Shown in pieces: positions 50,205 through 61,700 of a stretch of DNA of 64,000 nt. Under the pieces are notes generated by a model, which worked only from the letters and a program-made list of their open reading frames with translations, was not told the origin of the DNA and did not search any database. A program made the translations under genes and the position numbers. Where the stretch lies: NCBI GenBank assembly GCA_021292105.1, contig CM037862.1:4882895-4946894 (forward strand). Reading direction: 5' to 3'. The DNA is from Anadara kagoshimensis (lineage: Eukaryota > Mollusca > Bivalvia > Arcoida > Arcidae). How positions within the stretch are numbered: the first letter of the stretch is position 1; each line of letters opens with the position of its first letter.

Positions 50205-50755
50205 TGTTGTTAATGCTGCCTTTTTTATCATTAAGTGTTGTGTTGTTAATGCTGCCTTTTTTATCATTAAGTGTTGTGTTGTTAATGCTGCCTTTTTTAT
50301 CATTAAGTGTTGTGTGTTTAATGCTGCCTTTTTTATCATTAAGTTGTGTTGTTAATGCTGCCTTTTTTATCATTAAGTGTTGTGTTGTTAATGCTGCCTT
50401 TATTTTCATTAAGTGTTGTGTTGTTAATGCTGCCTTTTTATCATTAAGTGTTGTGTTGTTAATGCTGCCTTTTTTATCATTAAGTGTTGTGTTGTTAATG
50501 CTGCCTTTTTTATCATTAAGTGTTGTGTTGTTAATGCTGCCTTTTTTATCATTAAGTGTTGTGTTGTTAATGCTGCCGTTTTTATCATTAAGTGTTGTGT
50601 TGTTAATGCTGCCTTTATTTTCATTAAGTGTTGTGTTGTTAATGCTGCCTTTTTTATCATTAAGTGTTGTGTTGTTAATGCTGCCTTTTTATCATTAAGT
50701 GTTGTGTTGTTAATGCTGTCTTTTTTATCATTAAGTGTTGTGTTGTTAATGCTGC
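50205..50755. repeat. 36-bp minisatellite, about 15 copies
   Basis: Unit ttaatgctgccttttttatc + attaagtgttgtgttg; the spacing of taatgctgcc is 36 bp, with single-T deletions in a few units. As 36 is 12 codons, long frames stay open on both strands (repeats of MLPFLSLSVVLL on the plus strand and MIKKAALTTQHL on the minus). No start context or neighbouring exon suggests translation. Confidence 0.9.
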
Positions 50756-51080
50756 GTTGATGCCTGAAATCCCGTTATATCTGCGCTGAAGCTTCTTCTC
50801 TACTGGTAGTGTTATCTTGTTATCTTATTTCATAGTTTTATGTGAGGTGTTCTAACTTAAATTGTCATTGCCAAACACATGTTGTTTTTTTTTAAAAGTT
50901 TTCATTAGAAATGTATAATTATTTTGCTGGGTTGGCGGTTAGAACCTCCATATCTCACGATAAACTATAACTTTATCAGAAAACGCCTCGTCTTTAACAA
51001 TCTTAACTAGAACAGAACCTAGGGTTATTCTATAATTATATATGTTATTATGTAAAGAAATGCCCAACAAAACGTGTAAA

Positions 51081-51098
51081 TTTATTCTACATTTTATT
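51081..51098 (-). terminator. Pair of polyadenylation signals, candidate end of the Death-SH2 transcript
   Basis: Two AATAAA signals on the minus strand (51081-51086 and 51093-51098), about 1.5 kb beyond the stop codon. Confidence 0.35.
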
Positions 51099-51099
51099 A

Positions 51100-52586
51100 A
51101 AAACAAACAGAACAACAAATGACAATGATGCAACTTAACAAAACTGCACAGCTGATGATCATGTACGAAAAAACATGTAACACAATAAAAACAAATCCAC
51201 ATCTTCCAGAGAGCCTGTTAGTAATATTGATAACCGTGTACGAAATACACAATTAACTAACACAATAAAACAGTCTATATCTCAAAGACAGAGAACCTGC
51301 ACTTCAAAACACGTGTTTAAAAATTATTCATTTTATATCGAAATTTAAAAATTAGCAAAGGACAATAACATAAAATACCACTTTTACATAAATAATACCG
51401 TTCTTTTTAAGTTAACACTAGTATAGTTATGTAGACTAATGTTTTCAATGATAAAATAAAACAATGCACGTGTAAATACATGATTACTGGTACAGTTATA
51501 CACGTGTAAAATATCATATATCATAAAAATATTGCACTTTCAGAAAAATATGTTTATAATACCATACAAATATGTTAGAAAGTTTTAAAAAGTTAGAAAA
51601 TTAGAATTTTTCAGATGTTTTAAATATGTCATTATATATATAATGCCTTGCATAAGAGGTGAGGGGACGGATGATGGAATTAGAGTGTGTGTTGTGTGTG
51701 TGTGTGTGGTGTGTGATGCTTATGTCATATTGTCAATTTAAAAAGAAATATTTTCGCTAAATCAATAATAAAATATACCTCTATGTATCCCTCCGTAATC
51801 ATGGAAAGAACTTGACCTCGAAAATTTCGAAAGCCGTATACATTGTATATTCGACCTGTACTTCCATCATAATACATACATCACATATCTTAAATTTCAA
51901 GCCGAAACAATCAAAGTTCTTTCTGTAGAAGGATAATATCTCACATTTCTGATGAAGTATCCTTGCCTCTTATAACTAAAAAGGAAAAGAGGCAAACATA
52001 CACAATGGTTACTTAACCAAAGATATAAGAACAGGTTATATGACCAAATTTTCAAACGAAAATTTCATGTCGTTTTACTGCACACTTTGATTAAGCTACA
52101 ATACCCTGGATTGCAATTTCAGGACAATAGTGAAGTTCCAGTGTCGTTTGTAGCCTGGCCCGAAAGAGAAACACGAAGAAGTGGATAAAATGTACATACA
52201 TAGACATGTTTTAACAGAGTAAGGAAATCTTGATTTTAATGCATTTTGTCATGGAAAAATAGTATTCATGAATTCATATTCCTTGATAATAAATAGCAAA
52301 TATATTGACATGTGCTAAATTTAGAATTTTTGCGAAACCGAGGATTCACAAATGTAGCATGCGCTAATCTTGTGAATGCAATTCGTGACATGTTAGCACA
52401 TGACAATGTCGAAAAATATTTCCCAATCTATACCCAATTTTAATATACTGAAAAAATCCGAGTGGCAAGAAATGTTTATGAACCAATCCCATATAGCCTT
52501 TTATCTGTACTTTTTCGGCAAATGCGTGTCTGTGATTGGATATCGAAGTCTAACATGAAGCATTCTGACCAATCGGCGACTTTGTC
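51100..52586 (-). other. Presumed 3' UTR of the Death-SH2 gene, no other gene seen
   Basis: No exon-like frame. A short TG microsatellite lies at about 51690-51710. Confidence 0.35.
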
Positions 52587-52794
52587 TCACATTCTGTGGC
52601 TTATAAAACTCCCCCCATCACTGGAATCAGGAACTGGTTGTGGCTGTTGTGCCTGTGGATCTAAACCATTCTCGATGTGATGGTTTATCAAATCTTTTAA
52701 ACTTTTAAAACTTTTTGGGAAGATATAATACCATGTTTCTCCATTCTCATCTTGGCTTGTGTAAAAGGCGTAATGGATGATCTTGCTTAAATGG
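52587..52794 (-). CDS. Death-SH2 gene exon 7 (SH2 end, stop)
   Basis: Acceptor tctatttgcag, 208 bases, stop TGA. Encodes KIIHYAFY, WYYIFPKSFKSLKDLINHH and a Pro/Gln-rich tail. Confidence 0.9.
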
Positions 52795-55700
52795 CTGCAA
52801 ATAGAAAACAAAAATACATACAGTATAAAACGTGTGTTCAGAGAAGTTTCCGTTGCTAGTTATTTATGGTCTTTTACAAAGTTAACAGTAATAATAATAA
52901 GATAAGGTAACGCAGGCTAAGTTGTTGTATTTTTGGGGTAAAAAATTTGTAAACATTTGAAAAATGGACATGACGACAACAGTAACTAGTGACAAAGCTT
53001 TTATGAGAGCTGTTTGTAGCCGTATGGGTTGTAGATACCCCCAAAAATTGAGATACCCTTTATCCATAATTTTAACATGTGTTGCCTTACCAGGTGAAAG
53101 AGGTGTATATATACTTTTCTGTGCTTCTCAGTGCGAAAAATGTATATATTGTGAAATCTGTGTATAATGACTAGCTTAGGACCAGGGGCGACTATTATAC
53201 AGTTTCTTACGAAGTAGTTGAAGAAGGGGAATCAAACTTCACTGGCCTTTATTGACAAGCTCTCGTAAGTGGTTCATAAGTTGTTTTAAAACTTGATTAT
53301 GGTCAGATACATGTATACAACAATCAGGTTAAATCACTTATGTCATACGAGTTTAATAGCCGTTTTAAATCTTGCTGACCATACAATTTGTTTTTTAATC
53401 TTGCTGACCACTTACCTAACACTAAGGACCAGTGTATCTTTGCTTCTCATGTACCAGATCATATAATGTCCATCTTCTTTACAAACAAAACTCATACTAT
53501 CTTCAACCTGAAACAAACAGTAGAAAGTAAATATAAGGTTCTATTTGAATGAGTTACAACCGTACACATATCTACCGACTACTACTCATATTTACAAATT
53601 TGTTTTAAGTATTGTTTTTGTTTCTGGTTATTCGCTAATACAGATTCTTCAGCTGACCCTTTTCTGTATCAAGTACGTATCGGTCATTTGTCATTTTACC
53701 CCTAAAACCTGTCTTTAAATGCCACCCTAGAGAACCAGTAAAATCGCCTATATGGGCAGGTGACCTTTATATATAGAGTTTAAAATATCATGAATAAAGA
53801 GCATTGGGATAAAATATTATTGAACTTTAAAAGCAGGTGCCCTTATAGCGGTGGCTTTTAAGGCAGGTTTGACTGTAGTTAATTATATATCGTTTAGTAC
53901 TTACAGTAGCTTCTGTCTCGCCTGGCCACCATCCTGGTACATCCATCAGTAATGAACAAAGCAATTGAAATTTGCTTTCCCCAGGAAATGTGTAAACTGG
54001 CTCGGACGTGACTTTTCTTGGGGATGATCCTGTTTTTTGAGTAAGTGTCGAATGTTTCTGTACATTTCGTGGAGGAAGCTTCGGGGGATGGTTGGTATCA
54101 GTTTTGGTCTTGTGTTGCTCTTCCGAAAACTGTTTGGAAAATATGTCACCGATTGTATCCTTTGGCGAATCTACAGTTGCATTAGACAATATCTTTTGTT
54201 CCTCGAGAATCATCTGTTTTGTCAATGTCCCGCCGAATTCTAGTTGACTTTGAAGAGTAGCTATCGCTGTAAACGGAACAGGTTCAGAGTTGGATCTTTC
54301 TCGTGGTGGATTGATTTGTTCAGTTAATCCACCAGTGTATGTTGCTGATAATACCGTGGCTGTTTGTGGAACAGAATGTGGCACAAATTGATGCATGTCT
54401 GTTTGCATTTCAAATTTCCGACTAGAGGCTTCGATGTTTCCGTATATAGAGGTCTGATCTTTTGCGTAATTAATTTGTTGTTTGACATGGTCTGACTTCA
54501 TGAACATATACGTCTGCTGCTGGTTCTCATAACAACCACTAATCATTTGTTGAGAACCACCACTTAACGTCTGATGAGGGCTAACACTTATCGTCTGATG
54601 AGGGCTAACACTTATCGTCTGGTGAGGGTTAACACTTATCGTCTGGTGAGGGCTACAACTAACCATCTGCTGACCGACTGGGATTTTCACCATAGTTGGT
54701 AAAGAGTTAGTAGGATATTTACAATAATATCTTAACGCACGTGGCTGAGAATCACTGCTAGAAGTTACAAGTTCGTCGTCACTTTCAATAGTTAAATCAC
54801 GTGTAGATCTTATCATCGCGCCAAAACCGAGTCCTTTACATTGACATGACGTGCAATTTACTCCAACATCTTGCCAAGCGTCGCTTGTACTTGAAGAAGA
54901 TAATGGATGTGGCTGAAAGGTACAAATTTGAAACAATTAGAATTGATGGTACATAATCAGAAGATCATATGGAGGCGGACAGTTCTAGGATAGTGGAGAA
55001 ACCTAAAAACTTGAAGAAAACCACTGATTTTCTGTCAGCTAGTTGACAAACTTTTTCTCACTACGATCAGTCCTAGAAAGATACAAATCTAGACGCTAGG
55101 CGGTGAAAGGCGCTGTGATCCGTAAGTGACGATTATAAAACAACAAATGGACACTTTACTTTTTGAAACAAATTAATACAATGATTAGTATCTAAGTGAA
55201 GTATAAAAGTTAGAATGCATACATTGGATATCGGTTGGTGTTTTTAAAAACTTATATCAAATATATTTAAAACACCATGGCCGATTGATTCAAAGGAAAA
55301 TGACATAGACCTACTATGAATCATTTGAGACGTTGTTATGGCAACATTCTCTTTTTTACCTGACTAGACATTGATTTTTTCCAATACGATACACGCAGAA
55401 TTTGGCAATTTCGGACGCCCTATCCACACCGCCCTGTCGAATTATCATACAACAAAAATAAGTCATAACATATCCCTCTTACCTTTATGCGTGTAATGGT
55501 ATTAAACTTCCCACAATAAATACATTCCTCGGATAAATAAATTTTTTTCCTGGTTAGCGAGCTCTGCTGTTCAATACTGCCGCATGTACTGATACTTGGA
55601 CTGGTCAGATTAGCATTTCTATTTCCGGACAAATCATTGTACGGTATTCTGTCGATAGCACCCTCTCCAGAACTACTGATATCCGACTCGCAGGATGAAA

Positions 55701-58700
55701 TAATGTTTGGTCTTTTTGATCTTCTAATGGACAAATGTCGACCCTTCATGAATAGAAAAAATAGCTAAACGGTGAATATACTAGAGCCTCATATATAATA
55801 CAACATATTGTCAAATCCAAAAGCACAACAAAACTTAAGCAACATGGTTGCGCATGTCATCTGAGTACCTTTATATAAGTGAGTAAAATATTAGCTTACT
55901 AATAATTCACGCAATTATCTGGTGTCCATATGCACTAGGCCTCTTCTGCTTAAGTTGCACATTTTATTATATAAACCAGCATTTTTCATTTACATCTATT
56001 GTTGACTCCGTTACTCTTGGCGATTATGCAACGTATGGTGCTAGTGATGAGAGTATGAGAGAAACAAAAAGGATAAATAGAAACAGGTTCAGAAAAAAAG
56101 ATACAGAAAAAGAGTTTCCGGGTGCGTTTTACCCACTCAACCCAAGCCTTACTGGTTACGGGGCAAATTGACTTGACGGCGGTTGATGGAGTTATCAATT
56201 CAATTGAGCATTTAATCATGTGAAAATACCTTGAAATTAGATGCTCTGTCATTCCAGGAAGCGTCAATTTCAAAATGGTTAACATTTCCACCAAGCAGGT
56301 TCTCCAGACTTTCTTTGAGAGTTGCGTCACATCTAGTAGTTACTGTCATAAACTTTGAACTGCTATCCGAGAACGTGTCTTCGATCAGTTTGACATGGAG
56401 TTGCATCGATGAAAGTTCTACAACATACAAAGTGATAATAGAAGTAACTAATTCATTTATTTTTACTCATGGATATTGCAAGCCAAGGATAATAAAGACC
56501 CTCAAAAAGTTATATGACCGTCAACACAATGTTGTAAATACGTATGATTTCTCTGTGTCAAGATCTACTCTTAATAAACCGGCATTTGGCGTCTCACTGT
56601 TTCATGTTCCTTTCATTCTTAATTTTGGTTACACTGGTGGATGGTGTACCTAGCTAAAGGAGAAGTGCTTACTCTTCCAGAGGACACGGTTCCCGCGTGG
56701 ATGGTCACCTTTTTAATTTAAATTGCGTTTTCGGGGTATTTGTTTTGCTCTGAGATTTGGATATGAATTGGTATGTTTGTTTTTTAATGTTTAATATATA
56801 ATTGTCATATAATTTGTGGCGTTGTGTCGTGTGTAAACTTGATATGATAAGAAAAAATGTATTTTAGGAAAACATGTTTATCAAACTATACAGTTTTATC
56901 GAACGATTTGATGACTATTAAAATCTGTCTGATGACAAAAATAGAGATTCCGCCTACCTAACTTGGAACAAATACACTTGACAATCTATGACTAAGACAT
57001 AACAGTGTAGTTGATCATTTTTAATTATTTCTTTGAAGTTCCTACCTATAACTTTCTGGTCCAAGTATAACACACAATCCTCCCTTCGGCATCTTCTCAG
57101 TGATTCTCTGAGGACGTACAGTGACCGACCTGTGGTATGTTTTGTCCAGTCTTTTAGCATCAGAAAACTTGCAGAACGTCTTTCGGCCGCTGACTGGTTC
57201 TCAAACTCATCAATCTTATCTCGACCGTAACCAAGTAATTCTGCAAGGTTCGCCCAATCTCCACATGTCGCATGTCGGTCATGTAACTTGAGGCCGAGTT
57301 GATATATAACCTGAAAACAACAATTAAAATTAAAATTAAATTAAGAATGGGTTTTCCTATATTCTAGCCATTCAATACAATGTACAACTTTTTACTTGTT
57401 GTCTGTAAGAATAGGTTTTCTCTGGTTTAACTTTTCAGTTTCAAAAAATGCTTTGCTTTTGGGGTTGAGATTTGAACATGGACAAGTATCTTGAAGACTC
57501 TAGCTATTGATTATTATGTACAATTTATTACATGCTTTCTGTTTTTAAATTTGTGTTACCCTTGTCTTGTTCTGCCTGTTTTTTATTTGTTTGTTTCTTT
57601 ATTTGTTAATGTTCTTGACGGTTGTATTGTCAATTGCCAAACATAATTATCGTTGTTTTTCTAACAGTTACATAAGGTAGCTAATGGATTGCAATTGGTT
57701 GTAGAATGTGAACAAAAGCTAAAGTGATGAGATTGTTTGCATTAATGATTTTATTAAAGGCATATATACATTTAGGTTTATGGCTAAAACATTACTAATC
57801 ATTACGTTAGATTTTATAACACAAGAAAAACTGCTGTTGAAGGGAATTGACAAAGAATGCTTTCAATTTTTGAAAAAGTGGTTGTGCAATAACCTATACC
57901 TGAGAAACGCAGTTAACAAGTTAGTATACCTGGTAGATACACAGTTAACACGTTATTCTACCTGGTGGCAGGTAAATATTGATATTATAGAGTGATGAGT
58001 AATGGATACAACGAGCAATCAATAAAAAGGTACACAAAGAAAACAATAAGCATCGTTCATAATGTGATGATGATATCTACAGGTAATAGCATCAATAACA
58101 CACCTTGATAATCAATAGTTACCTGTGCTAGGTGAAAATCATTGCTTCAATCTTAAAACAAGTATAATTTATAACTTTATTCAAATTAATTCAGTGCCCT
58201 TGTAGATGACCACAGTCTAGATTACACTTTTACATATATAGGCGTATACATTTGTAATATATATTTATACCTGTATACACGTGTCTCCTAATTCATGTAG
58301 GTCAAGTAAGAGTCATCTGGTGAAGTGGATGAGTAATATTATTCTAATTAATCCATCTGAATGAGTTTACTGTTATTTTGCAACCTACGGACCTTTTTAT
58401 ATTGTATAGTGACAAATCTTCTTACTCTGAAATCTTCTATTAACGTACTTAAAGAAATTTGAAAGTACACAAAAAATATGTGTCCCATAGTGGTGTAAGA
58501 TGAACAAAAATAAAAATAATCACATTTGTCTTGATTTTATGGACCTTTTTTATGATAAAATAGAAAGAACTTCCATTTGTATTTTAGTTTTTGACTGTAA
58601 AAGCCTATAATTACGTGATCAAACTATTTTAACGTTTCTGTTTCAAAAGATTTAGTGGTGGTAGGTACCAACGTAAATCCTACTATACGCTGTAGAAAAA

Positions 58701-61700
58701 CCCAGGAAAAAATACAAAAATATAAGACATCTTGGATATCACCCGGAATATGTATTGCAAGATAATAAAATACCAGCTTCGTATCAAAGGTGCACGGATT
58801 CAACAAGCACAATAAGTTTATCATTAAGGTAATGGTAGATTGACTTAGTTATTCCGGAGCACCCGGCCTCACCTCCCGGGTGGAAGTTCGAAAGTTCACA
58901 TTTAACTCAATTGTCAGATTTAAAAGTTTTTGCTTTGATTTGGAAGTTTGGTTTGGACATGGATTGGTATGTTTGTTTTAGATTCATTTTATCGATCGTC
59001 TGCTTTATACTACCTTATAAGTTAGTCACATTCTTACCAAACAATCCACTAACCGTTTGGTCAAAAATGCTATGTTTGCCAATTCAATAGCAGAAAAAAC
59101 AATACTTATATAGTTTGATATGTACCATCTTTTGTGTTTTTTCTGTAGTTTAAATTGTCATTGATGTCGGCCAGATTACCAAAATTTCAAGGTAGTATTT
59201 TGTCACCAAAGTTGACATACAATACAGCATTACAATACATAGACTATATTATACTGTACTATACACAGTAATCGATACGACAAAACAAGTGTGAAATGTC
59301 GGGGATTCCCCAATAATTTCTGTTCAACGTATTGTCCAATATTAAAGATTTTTTCTGAATAAAAACTACTCAATCATTAAAAAGAGGATTCATATATATA
59401 GATGAACATGTTATATTGTTGTCCGTGTGCCTAGTGGTGTACTTTATGTTAATACCACTTTGTGAACAGATTCGAGTACATGTAATTCATTGTTATAATA
59501 TTATTTTCAACTTTTACTCATTTGCTGTATTAAACACCAGGACTCGTCAACAGATATAGCCCCGGTGGCCAACTGGCCTAAATCGCACGATTACGGATCA
59601 TAGTTCCTCCCATCGCCTGGATTCGAATTCCACTCTTAAACTCCGGTTTCCTCTACCGCCTTGATATAAGTAAAAGATTCTTGATTTTAAAAAATCCAAT
59701 GTTCCACTCTCCAAATCATATCACCACTACATTAGATAAGTCGGTAGTGTGCTCTATCCGTAGGTCGGGGTCCGAACTAAGATCGGGTATCACCAATACT
59801 TGAAAGAACACTAGAAAGATGCATTTGCTTAACCAGATGCTAAGTGAAAATACAACTATCGCTTAAAAATGATTTTGTAACAGTAGAAAAAAAACAAACA
59901 AAAATATTTATGAAGTTTATCTATCTGATATTGGTAATTGAAAACTTTCCTTTTTATTACAGATATTTTTATGGCGATCTAGATAACAAAGTATGGAAGA
60001 ACTTGGCTAAGAATGCTTATAAAGTTCTGTCATGTGCTGATTTTGAATGCATTATTTTAATAAAAATTCAAAATAAGCACATGACAGTTCTGATAAAAAC
60101 TTTAATGGAACAGAGAGTTAGTCGTATTTTACAGATTCTAATAAGAACAATTTTATTAGATAATCCACAAGCTTATTAGTATAGCTTATCGTATGTTGCC
60201 CTTACGAGTAAAGAATTCTTGTAGGGCAAATGTTTTAATGAAATAAAGTAATGACGTTTAACGCTCTATGATCCAGTCTAGATTCTTTGCGTTGTCCTAT
60301 CTAGAATGATAAAGAAAACTGGAATACCCGGGTAAAACCACCGATCTTCTCTTAGTGAATTTATAACCTTTCTCAAACCAGGGATTCTAACTCAGGCGAT
60401 GTAAGGTGCTGTGAACTTAAATCGCGCGCTTTAGAACACCTGGCCATCGAGGTCCCTGATGTAACAGGGGACGAATTCCAAAATAAAAAAAAAGGCGTCA
60501 ATGCTATAAACTTGTATCATTAATTTGTTTAAGTGTTTCACTAACTGATCATTCATTCATTCATTCATTCATTCATTCATTCATTCATTCATTCATTCAT
60601 TTTATTACGTGTACGCCCTGTAACGGGACGTCTAATGGCATGGCGTTGCCCGTCTATCCGTACGTTGTCCAGTCCATATATTTTGTCTCGATGGTGTTAT
60701 CTAGCTGAAACGTATACCAAACATGTATTATTGGAAGGCGGTGTGTCGAATTTAGGTCCGAGTATTGAAGGTCAAGGTCACAGGTTGAGTTCAGAGGTCA
60801 AATAAGGACATAATGTAGAAAATGCAAGAACTTTTTCATTTTACATTTTTATTCTTTTTTAATTTGGTATGGGTTTACAACAAGTAACAATGTTTAACAG
60901 ATAAAACAGGTTTTTGTGTCGCGTTTCAATTTATTACAGAATTGGAGTAATGGTTCCTTGTATTTAGTTTTTGGAATTTTGTGTTTAATTTTCTTGTGGG
61001 TGCACTTTGTCCGACAGTTTTGGCTGTGACTGAATTGTTTGAAATTTGGAATGTGTTATAGGAATCATATAAAAATGTGCTTGTCGTATATTTATAAATG
61101 AAGGCTCTGAATGAAGGCTCCTCTTATTATTTCTGTTTACATTATAGACATTGACGGGCGTTGTCCCGCTCAGCCATGCTCTTTTATTCATTTTAAGTTC
61201 ATTTGTTGTGACGTATTTTCTATTGAGCATTTTGTCCATCTCCGAACATAGAGTTTTCAGCTACAAATGTTTCAGTACATATCAATTTAAGTAATGGCAA
61301 TAGCGGATGTTTACAGGTATATGACGGATATTGTGATGTTTTACCGCCATATAATCAAGGCACTAAAGGTAACAGCTGTTTGGTGGTTTACATATATACA
61401 TATATCGATCTGGAATACCTGTACGTATGAATCATCATACACTAGAAGGGGGTTTTACCGGAATAATTGCGAAAATCCGGAATAATCAGACCAAATCCGG
61501 AATAAACCAAATTGATCCGGAATAATCAGGTAAAGTCCGGAATAAACCGGTAAAATCCGGAATAATCAGGCAAAATCTGGAATAATCAGGCAAAATCCGG
61601 AATAATTAGACTTTTGTTACGGTAAGTTTTCCGTAATCTAAAAATTACGGTAAGTGTCTGATTATTCCGGAAAATGACCGATTATTACGGAAAAAGTCTA

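Noticed and set aside
50204..50698. 164-codon open frame
   Set aside because: It is entirely the 36-bp minisatellite; the frame is open because the unit is 12 stop-free codons.
53946..54243. Open frames on either strand overlapping exon 5 of the Death-SH2 gene
   Set aside because: Shadow frames of the real exon.
59844..60179. 111-codon open frame on the plus strand
   Set aside because: It reads through a hairpin repeat (60029-60088), lies in an intron of the opposite-strand Death-SH2 gene and shows no recognisable domain.
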